Positions 55,672-64,000 of a stretch of 64,000 nucleotides of DNA are shown piece after piece. This DNA is from Podocnemis expansa (Eukaryota > Chordata > Testudines > Podocnemididae): assembly GCA_007922195.1 (NCBI GenBank), contig ML681963.1, forward strand, positions 136,392,173 through 136,456,172. The letters are read 5' to 3'. The position numbers and the translations under genes were made by a program. Below the pieces are notes generated by a model. The model was not told the origin of the DNA, did not search any database, and was given only the letters and a program-made list of their open reading frames with translations. Numbering within the stretch: position 1 is the stretch's first letter; each line of letters begins with the position of its first letter.

Positions 55672-55878
55672 ACAAAGGGTTAGCTGTGTTAGTCTAGTTC
55701 AGCAGAAGAAGCAAGAAGTCCTGTGGTACTTAAAGACTAAGATTTATTTATCGCATGAGCTTTTGTGGGAGAAAATCTGATGAAGTAGGATTTTTCTCTC
55801 ACATTTTCTCCCACAAAAGCTCATGCGATAAATAAATCTGTTAGTCTTTTAGTGCCACAGGACTCCTTGCTTCTTTTC
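55672..55878 (-). mobile_element. Hairpin (inverted-dimer) PLE tail, long arms
   Basis: The left unit reads caaagggttagctgtgttag, tctagttcagcagaagaagc, agtcctgtggtacttaaag, atttatttatcgcatgagct and tttgtgggagaaaat. The right unit reads back ttttctcccacaaaagctca, tgcgataaataaatctgtta, gtgccacaggactccttgct, tct. Both arms contain agaagcaag next to agtcc, whereas other copies have aacaaacaagg, so the arms share private changes. The right arm stops before the 3' terminus. A target duplication was not found. The arms are about 80 bp and could form a long hairpin. Confidence 0.78.
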
Positions 55879-56275
55879 CTGAGTTAGGGAAATCCTTGCA
55901 TGATCTTGGTCAATGATCCCAAGAAAAGTACAGGGCTTTCTATCAGAGGTGGCTTATTTAATTATCAACACTGTGCTGAGAAGACTACTTTTTATTAGTT
56001 GGCAAAGAGAGGCTGAGGTCTAGAAAGAAAAGTTAGTTAACTTTAGTTACACTGTTGCAGATTAGATTTAAAAACAAAACAGCACACAACCAATGAAGTT
56101 GTTGATATAATGGAGATGAGTATGGCTATGACTTTAAGGGGCAGATGCTCAGATCTTGTAAATCAGTGTATACCAGGTTATGCTACCTGGGCATTTACTC
56201 CTAAGTTTGTAAGAGTCTGAACTGTGTACAAGATTCTGTTCTGTATTTCACTGGGAAAAGCAGTTTAATAGACAT
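55879..56275. other. Unassigned non-coding DNA
   Basis: I see no recognised feature. Confidence 0.45.
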
Positions 56276-56279
56276 TTAT

Positions 56280-56366
56280 GTTTCCCTGGACCCCCACCCC
56301 ACACCTCCCTGACTTCTGCCTCCCTGCTTCAGCCGGAGCCCTTCTCCCTCCTGCTCTCTCAGCAAT

Positions 56367-56429
<63 letters not shown>

Positions 56430-56760
56430 CCTTCCCCAGTACCTGCCTCTCTGGTCCAGCTAGACCCTGCGCCTTTCTCCCTCCTGCAAACACACACAAA
56501 AACCCCACCCCTCCCTCCCGGCCTGTCCCCAGCTTCTGCCTTTCTTTCCGAGCCAGACCCCGAGCCCTTCTCCCTCCTGCAAACACCTCCACACACACTT
56601 TCCCCTCTCTGCTCCCATCATACCCTGACCCCTTCTCCCTCCTGCAAATAAACCCCACCCCCACTTCCCCAGCACGTCTGTGACTTCTGCCTCTGCTTCG
56701 TCCCAGCCCTGTCCCTGATCCCTTCTCTCTTACTCCCTCTAACAGTACCCCAGCCCCCGC
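56280..56760. repeat. C/T-rich degenerate minisatellite
   Basis: The block (c/g)(c/a)cccttctccctcctgc recurs near 56338, 56470, 56565, 56627 and, weaker, 56718. It is often followed by aaacac and preceded by cttctgcct and ccagac-type words. The spacing of about 60-130 bp suggests a diverged tandem array. It gives overlapping spurious minus-strand frames. Confidence 0.6.
56370..56428. repeat. (CT)n(CA)n microsatellite
   Basis: About 20 CT units are followed by about 8 CA units. The Arg/Glu repeat seen in the minus-strand translation is produced by this microsatellite. Confidence 0.95.
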
Positions 56761-57555
56761 TGCATGCTCCCCCAGTGCGGTCCCCTTAATCCATTACCTG
56801 ACCAGCCAGCTGATGCTATACTTACCTAACCCTCTGCTGCTCTGCCCTGAGCATTCATCTGAAGAATGCTCGGGGGGGGGGGGGTAGGGGGAGATTTAAA
56901 CTGTCCCCCCAGCCCGGTGCCCAGAGGAATGTGTCCGAGGCCAGGTAGGGCCTGCAGTGGCAAGCTGCAGTTTGGCCATGCCTGAAATGCACATATTAGT
57001 GTTATATGAGGAAATACAGATACTTCACAATAGTATGCTTTAAGGTCCGTGGCCAAATGGAAAGAAACAAGATTCCTCCCAGACAGGAGAGAAGGCAGCT
57101 GCCTCCAGTGAAAGCCCCATTTACACAGAAATCAGCAAGGGATTGGGAAATTCACAGGAAAGAAGGAAAAACATGAGGTGATCGTAACTTTTGAGGCACC
57201 ATCATTGAACTTGGGAAGATATAAACAAGGACAGAAGTCTTCTTTGGCATCCATCATTAGGAAAAGAGCTCTTGTAAGCTGAGAAAGATGAGTCCTTCAA
57301 TCAAGGGAGAGGTGAAGTTCTTGAAAACAGACCATGAGTTGAGAAATCATCCTGAAAAAGTCCATGCCTTGCTAGATTAAGTATTAGACTTTTAGATGTG
57401 TGACTTTACTTTTATTTGCTTGTACCCTTTCCTAACTTCATTACTTTTACTTGGTGTCACTCATTATTGGTTCTATTGTTAATCTATTTGTTTTATTTTT
57501 ACTATAAATTACCTTGGTGCTGTGTTTAAATGGAAGGATGCTTTCACCTGTTAAG
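56761..57555. other. Unassigned DNA with a G run
   Basis: A run of about 12 G residues lies at 56871-56882. No gene or known element is recognised. Confidence 0.45.
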
Positions 57556-57559
57556 TGAT

Positions 57560-58055
57560 TGATTCCTAACCTTTTTGGCTTGAGGGCCACAGATATCATT
57601 TTTACAACCCTGACGGGCCACCAGTCTCTGTCAGAAGCTCCACCTCCATCCCAGCCAGATGGAATGCATTCAGTGAGGAAGCTGCCTCCTCACTGATCTC
57701 TTTCCCCTGGCTACAGCAGGAAAAATGCATTCATCTTGTAGCCTTGTACACTGCACCTGGCACACCTCTGCAACCAGGAAAATGGGAGATCAGTGCCCCT
57801 CCATCTGGGTCCAGTCGGGACTCCAATGCCTATGTACCCACATGGGGCACTTTGCCATACTCCCTGCTACAGTCAGAGGGAGCAGAACACTGATTTCTCA
57901 TCTCCTTGTGTACAGCAAGGAGCTTGCACCAGTTTTGTAGCCCAGTGGCAACAGGTTCTGCTTGAATTCTTAGTCTACAGCTCTTTTCTGCAGCCATGAG
58001 GGGAGCAGCAGACCACTCTGAAAAACCCCGTGGACCACAGGTTGGGAACGACCGT
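57560..58055. mobile_element. Possible hAT-like MITE
   Basis: The left end reads gattcctaacctttttggct, tgagggccac and the right end gtggaccacaggttgggaac, gacc. In reverse complement the right end is ggtcgttcccaacctgtgg, so the termini are inverted with the pattern TTCCYAACCT. Target duplications are not clear. No transposase is visible. Confidence 0.5.
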
Positions 58056-60430
58056 ATTAATAACCTGCAATATTCTTTTGTATCTGTAGAGGAAGAAAAA
58101 AGCCTCATATTTTCTCTGATTTATCCAGGGGAGGGCTAGGGACAGAATGCACAGTTTGGGGAAAATTTGGGACTGGAAGTGAAATGGACTCACCTCTTTG
58201 TCACCTCATGACAGAGTGCTAGTCAAAAATATTAATGCGATACTCAGCTGCAATACTAAACCACCCAGTGCTCAAAGCATATAGGAAAGAGCTTCCTGCC
58301 ATTAGTTTATGAACTCAAAGCATGAAAATAATGGCTTACATCTGGAATGAGGGACACAGCAGGATTACTCTTACAGTAAGTGGCTTGAATGTATCCAAAA
58401 CTTTCCGGGCCAACAGTCACGATTACTATGCTTTTGCATTTGCCCTCACTCCAAATTGGTAACGCCATGACAGTAAACACTTGTCTTTCAATGAATAAAG
58501 CAAAAGCACACATGGCTTGTGAAGCACTCCAGCCTCCAAAGCTTTAATTAAATTGCTCTTTAAAGGTAATTAAGATAAAAGCTCTGTGGCCCTTTCAGCA
58601 TCTTGGATTTATTTTCCAACTGTTGTGGGTAAATATGAGAGCTATGGAGTCAGGAATGCCTGCTAATTGCCTGGATATATCAGGAGTGTGTAGGGGTGGA
58701 CAGAGTAGGAAATATATAGTCCAGCATAATACAGTACAAACCAGTTAGAAAATTAAAAGAACTAGAGCAAAAAGAAAGAAATCATTTTTTTAAACAAGTG
58801 TGGTTCCCACCCCCATAAAACAGTATTTAAAGCTCATCTCTGCATGTTTAGGCTCTGATTTTGTAAGTTACTTTATGTGGATGTTTCAGAGTCTCCAAAA
58901 CCATTGTTTTGTGCAGGTTATCCATTAAGTCCACCTCAGTCTGGAGCATACAGCAGTCTACTAAATCAACTGGCACATCTTTACTTCTAACAATATAGTA
59001 GATTAGGATCAGATTTACAAAGGTATTTAAATATCTATAGATAGGTACTTCTGGTATCTTCCACTAGGCACTTAGGAAAGTTAGGCAGTTATGTCCCATT
59101 GAAAGTTACACAAATGGAACTTTTGTAAATAAGCACCCACCTACACATTCAAATACTGAATACCTTTATAAATCTGGTTCCAATTTATTATGGCACACTA
59201 AATGCCATGCAAGATGGGATTTGTAAATATCCTATTTTATTCACTGATTTGTGAAACAAGTTTAGAAATGACAGAGGAGCCTGGGAGAGGAAGGGCTATG
59301 AGAGACAATAGGAAACTAGCTGCTCCATATAGACAAAATAAAAAGTGGGGTAAGAAAACTTCTGTCACCACGTTTTCCTCCATCTTTAAAAAATATTTAT
59401 CTGAATATAATGAAGCTCATGTTTCTCAAAAAAGAATAATGTATAGTATGGAACTCTGATACCACATTTACACTTGTTATTGGGGGGGGGGGGGAAGCAG
59501 CAGCTTCCAACCTTGTTTTGGCCTTAAGCACATTCAGGCAAATGTGTAATCAACAATGCCTACCTCTCCCGTTCTATAGTCTCTCTCATACTAACACTAT
59601 CCATACGTACTAGATAAGTGAAGATATTCCTGTGATCTATTTCCCCACATTTCCTAACCCATATAAGAATACTTTAAAATACCTGTATGTTACACAGTCA
59701 TCAAATGCTGATTTTATAATCTATCTGGTTGTATGTACCTTAATTCCCTCAAGTTTTCAGCAGCTACAGAATTAAAAATACCTGTCAGACAAAAAAAATT
59801 ACCAAAGACTAGACTAAAAACTGCCTTTATATTACTTTCAATTTCATTCTGTGCTGATAATAGCTTCATTGGTGACAAGCTTGGGATCAAGGGAACAGTG
59901 ATGAGGAAATGGACAGGCTTGTAAAAGCAGAATAGAGAAATGTTCTAAAAGGAGAATGGGAAGAGTAGCTTGCTCTTTATATACATGGGAAATCTGAATA
60001 GCCATGAGAGAAATAATATGACTATGGAAACCTTTAGGCTGAATTCCTTGTTAATGCTAAGCAGAGATGATTTAAAGGCACATTTCAACCTCTTCATATC
60101 TGTTTAAATATGATTAAATTCCTTGATTAAATTAGGCCACTTTATAACTTATCAAAATCACAACCCAAATATTTCACTTAATGAATAAAACAGTGAAAGA
60201 CTTTAAAAAGATATGGTTAATAATGAATGGAATCCTATTGTATAATTTACCTTGCTGTTTTTAGTAACAGCACATCAAATTCAGAAATTTACAAGATATT
60301 TTCAGTTCACTGAAGAGGAACCTTCCACAAGAATAAGTGAAGTTGAATTCTATCTTGTGTGGCAGCTGTATTACCTATGCAGTAAATCTGGTGCATATTT
60401 TTCCTGATATGTTGTCTTTGAACCTCCAGA
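58056..60430. other. Unassigned AT-rich non-coding DNA
   Basis: I see no gene or recognised element. A run of about 14 G residues lies at 59481-59494. Confidence 0.45.
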
Positions 60431-60680
60431 AATGTATCAAGTTGCGGTTAGGGAGATCAAGGCTGGATATTAGAAAAAACTTTTTTTACTAGGAGAGTGG
60501 TGAAGCCTTGGAATGAGCTGCCGAGGGAGGTGGTGAAATCTCCATCTTTGGAGGTGTTTACGGCCCGGCTGGACAAAACCATGACTGGGATGGCTTAGTG
60601 GGAGTGGTCCTGCCTCTGGCAGGGGGTTGGACTAGATGACCTATGAGGTCCCTTCCAGCCCTATGATTCTATGATCCTGG
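60431..60680 (+). mobile_element. CR1 3'-end fragment
   Basis: The segment starts within tcaagttgcggttagggaga, continues through ggctggatattagaaaaaac and ggagtggtcctgcctctggc, and ends ggttggactagatgacctat, ccctatgattctatga. It is close in sequence to CR1 copy B (24000-24240), so it belongs to the same or a similar subfamily. Only the C-terminal coding end is present. Confidence 0.9.
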
Positions 60681-61671
60681 TTTTGCCAGTGAGGGAGAAT
60701 CCACCGCAACCATTGGTAAATTGTTCTTAAGGCTATTTACTCTCACTATTAAAAATTTATACCCTATTTTCAGTCTGAATTTGTCTAACTTCAACTTCCA
60801 GCTCCTTGGTCTTGTTATACACCTTTGAGTGCTGCACTGAAAAGTCAGTTATCAAAAATTTTCCAGAGCGAACCTTTTAACTTTTTGTAATACATAGACC
60901 ATATTCCAAGCCCTTTCTTTCTCTACCTTCCTACAACTGATGGCTGCAGCAGCCACTACGTCTCTGGTAAAATTCAAGAGGATCCAGAAGCCACAGAGCA
61001 CTGCTCAGCTCTCAAATGCCTGAAAAGCTCTTTACCTTGTCACTGGCAAGCAGGTGCAACACCCTTTCTGCTTCATACTATGCCGGAATATCTAAGAGTA
61101 ACAATGCAGCAATAAGGGACTATCACTCCTTTTACAAAAGTGTAACCAGGCTTGAAATTTTGCCTTAATACAGCACACAGAAGGCAGCCCAGCTTCAGCC
61201 TATGCTTCTGATTCCCCTCCTCAGGGAGGAGACTTTGTGTCATGTGTACAGAGCCTGCCCCATTGGCCCAACAGGGCTGGTGCACCCAGTAACAACCTTC
61301 CCCCTCTTGCGGAAGCAGGGTACTTAAGCAGGAGAGACGCTAGATTGCTATGAAGGGAGGCAGATTCCATGGTGGTGAGCATGGAAGCAGAGATTAAAAG
61401 AACATTCACCTCTTCAATAGAAATAGAATAGCAACCTCCTAGACATACAGATTTGATTTCCATGCAGACCCAATACATAAAACGTATGTAAATGCCATTT
61501 CTCCTTCCCTCTCTAACTTACATGGATAGCCAAGCTCTTTCCATCTCCTATTTATTCTGTTCACTGAATTGTGAATAATTTTTATAGCCGGGATCATAGG
61601 GTTGTTTTGTTTTGTTTTTCTAATAAAAACTACAACCATCACCCCTTAACCTTCTCTATGTTAATCTTCCA
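60681..61671. other. Unassigned non-coding DNA
   Basis: I see no recognised gene or element. Confidence 0.45.
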
Positions 61672-62230
61672 GGTTGAGCTACTGATGCAAGGCCCATTGT
61701 TCAACACTTGAGACATTCTCATGGCTTTTCTCTGAGCCCTGTCCAATTTTTCACTTTTCTTCCTGAGGACACCAGAACTAGACACAATATTTCAGCAATG
61801 GTTACACCAGTAAAAAAACAAGGAGTCGTGTGGCACTTTAAGACTAACAGATTTATTTTTCGCATGAGCTTTCATGGGAGAAAATCCCACTTCGTCAGAT
61901 GCTTCGAAGAGCCACACGACTCCTTGTTTTTTTGCTGGACTAGACTAACATGGCTATCCTTTTGGAATTTGACAGGTTACACCAGTGCCAAATGCAGAGG
62001 TAAAATGGCCATCCCAGCTCCAACTTGACAGTCTCCTGTTCATATATCCAAAGATTACTTTAGCCCTGTCTGCTATAGCACGGCATGAGAGGCTCATGTT
62101 CAGCTGGCTATCCACCTGGACTCCCAAATCTTTTTCAGAGTCACTGCTTCCAAGGGCAGAGTCCTCACATTTTGTAAGTATGGCCTCCATTGTTACTAAA
62201 TGTATAACTTTATATTTGGCTACTATGGTT
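61672..62230 (-). mobile_element. Old CR1 fragment split by a PLE hairpin
   Basis: Read on the minus strand, the right part gives the CR1 protein text ALGSSDSEKDLGVQVDSQLN, MSLSCRAIADRAKVIFGYMN, RR, matching the [20 protein letters not shown] region of copy A. The left part continues in the same element (ttacaccag as the junction, then ctagacacaatatttcagca). The sequence is more diverged than the other CR1 copies. The interruption at 61811-61974 is a later PLE insertion. Confidence 0.75.
61811..61974 (+). mobile_element. Hairpin (inverted-dimer) PLE tail with perfect 11-bp duplication
   Basis: The left arm begins taaaaaaacaaggagtcgtg, tggcactttaagactaaca. The right arm reads back gccacacgactccttgttt, then runs alone into gctggactagactaacatgg, ctatccttttggaattt, the 3' terminus. 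The arms are perfectly complementary over about 23 bp and share the private word gtcgtgtgg. Perfect 11-bp direct repeats, ggttacaccag, lie at 61800-61810 and 61975-61985, inside an older CR1 whose sequence resumes after them. Confidence 0.9.
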
Positions 62231-64000
62231 CATCTTATTAATCCCAAGTAAAAGCTCTGTTCTTCTGGTGTATTAAACCCTAGTAAAGGTATGAATAATA
62301 ATTTGGATTGAAGGTGGGATAGACTAACTGAACCTTGACACAACATACATCTACACTGACAAAGAGCCCAACTAAACAAGGTACATGTTGCAGTGCTGTC
62401 AGGACTCAGAATCCACTCTTTACACATCCATGGTCACTACTGTAGCCCAATGATTAAAGTTGCCTCTGCAACCATTGCACTAACATCCTCTCAAAGTGGA
62501 AGCTTTGACTAGGGCACACAATTGTACACCCACTGGCCATAGCCCTCCTCTTATCCCAACCTGCTCAGAAAAAGAAAAAAAAAAAAAAAACACAAACCAC
62601 GATACTTGGTTACTGTGGATGCAGCCTCCCACAGACCACAACTCTGAGGAATGAAATTGGGTGCAGCCATCTCTGCACAATCGGTCTGCAGACAACAAAC
62701 ATCCCTATGCATCAAAATTGCATGGAAATTCTCTGCCATTCAGATACTCCAAGGATGATAGAGAGGCTGGGATTTGCTACAAATGCTGCTTTCTATGCCC
62801 ACTTCTGAACAAAGAATGCTTCCTTCATAGCCTACTGCACCTTTTTATTCCCCTAATTACACCTTTAAATATACAGTTGTACTTTTAAAACCTACAAGCA
62901 GCAAAGAGAGTGAGAAAGAAGACATAGCTTTATTGACTGAGTTTCATTGCTATGAGCTCAGAAGAAAAGGAGAAAAAAACATACCAATTAAAAACCAGCT
63001 CTCCTTTGAGGTAAACACCCTTTTTTTGGCCTAGATTATATGATACTTTGTTAGTTACACACTGTTATGACTACCATGCAGCTCATAATTTATGGTGAAG
63101 GTTCTTAAGAACATTACAGAGAATGACTAGGAAAGATTCATGTAGTCTGTTTAAGTCTTCACATAAATGTGCCTTACTTCCAGAGTCATAAACTGCACGC
63201 TAGAAGCCTCAATATGTCACTTCAGGTATTTGTTGCAACTCTGGTGACGACGCATGAAGTGTCTGCCCCTTGGAAATTACATATATTGGCTCTCTAACCA
63301 AAACAGCTGTACCATTTGCACAAGGCATAGATAAACAACAGATTCTAAAAACATTTTGTTTAATTATGAAGTTTCTATTTGAAACTCAAATGATATAGCT
63401 GAGAAGAGAGGAAAATTTGATAGGAATGGTTATATCACAACCAAACTGCCCCGCTGATCTGTCAGAATAAAGAAGTACAATCCGTGCTTTTGTAACCAAT
63501 TTCCATTCTATTCTTTTGTGTTGTTCAGGACAAACTCAGTGATGATGCTGTGGAATTGGAAAACGCTGGAGGCTGAAACCTTCCTATCCACAGACTGCTG
63601 CTTCTTTTATTCAGTGTAAACCTGCAGTACCCTGGATATAATTCCACTAATTTGGATTATAATAGCCTCCATGCTTATCTTAACTGTGTTAGCTAGCATA
63701 AGACTACCCGCTGCTCCAGTCTGAGTGGTGTCAAACAAACATACCAACCAGCCAACAGCTGGCTTTGTTCCATCAAAATGCCAATTTGGGTTTGGAAAGA
63801 GAATCCGCAAAGAGTTCTGACAAGGAAGATATGATCAACTTTTTCATGGAGGAGTCAGAGTAATGGTAGTTAGAATAAAGAACACCCTTTGGAAAACACA
63901 AATGAGGACACAAATAAGAGGGTGATGCAGCCAGAATATTTTGAAAAGATGATTTTACCCACTTACCACTATACGAATGAATATATTAGACTTTGATTGA
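62231..64000. other. Unassigned AT-rich non-coding DNA
   Basis: I see no recognised gene or element. An A-rich run lies at 62567-62590. A possible terminal exon at 63530-63577 (acceptor-like tgtgttgttcag, then a frame reading DKLSDDAVELENAGG and a stop) is discussed as a weak candidate only. Confidence 0.4.

Noticed and set aside
56276..56664. Minus-strand proteins with Arg/Glu repeats
   Set aside because: Produced by the (CT)n(CA)n microsatellite and the surrounding minisatellite, with overlapping frames in all registers.
1..64000. CRISPR arrays, bacterial operons, rRNA genes or a prokaryotic defence system
   Set aside because: No spaced direct-repeat arrays, ribosome-binding-site-led gene clusters or rRNA were seen. 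All repeats are vertebrate-type interspersed elements.

Overview
The window looks like non-coding vertebrate chromosomal DNA, most probably from a turtle (inference). It is AT-rich with GC-rich transposon islands, and I found no host coding exon I can defend. The repeat mix points to a turtle: many CR1 LINE copies with the 3' end GGTTGGACTAGATGACC...ATTCTATGA, a tRNA-derived SINE with a CR1-like tail, tyrosine-recombinase (DIRS) retroelements, Penelope-like (PLE) tails, hAT-type MITEs and L2-like relics. Species cannot be decided from sequence alone.

Layout. From 1 to 10.9 kb the DNA is mostly unassigned, with a PLE tail (3547-3669), a hAT-like MITE (5230-5549), a palindromic GC-rich element (about 6285-7035), a hairpin PLE tail (7046-7170) and a simple PLE tail (9689-9831). 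From 10.9 to 13.4 kb a minus-strand CR1 lies next to a minus-strand PLE fragment that still encodes a GIY-YIG endonuclease domain. From 15 to 21 kb there is a longer PLE tail, a tRNA-like palindrome, a TTCGAA-rich MITE (18407-18793) and a PLE tail split by a 780-bp LTR-like insertion with a 4-bp target duplication. At 21.1-24.2 kb is the best CR1 copy, carrying endonuclease and reverse transcriptase and interrupted by a tRNA/CR1 SINE. From 25 to 37.4 kb there are several hAT MITEs with 8-bp duplications, L2 debris and two more hairpin PLE tails. At 42.2-44.2 kb is the 3' end of one DIRS family, abutted by a CR1. At 49.7-55.35 kb is an almost full-length but decayed DIRS element with inverted terminal repeats, an internal complementary region, gag, RT, RNase H and tyrosine recombinase. 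From 55.6 to 62.2 kb are a hairpin PLE tail, a minisatellite, CR1 fragments, and an old CR1 split by another hairpin PLE tail.

The recognised coding regions all belong to retroelements, and each carries stops, frameshifts or truncations, so none is expected to act on its own. The nested insertions give relative ages: PLE before LTR; CR1 before SINE; old CR1 before hairpin PLE. The most unusual signal is a repeated type of PLE insertion at five loci. Each is a short inverted dimer (hairpin) in which only one arm keeps the 3' terminus and the other arm stops at nearly the same A-rich point. At the best loci the hairpin is bounded by 9-11 bp target duplications.
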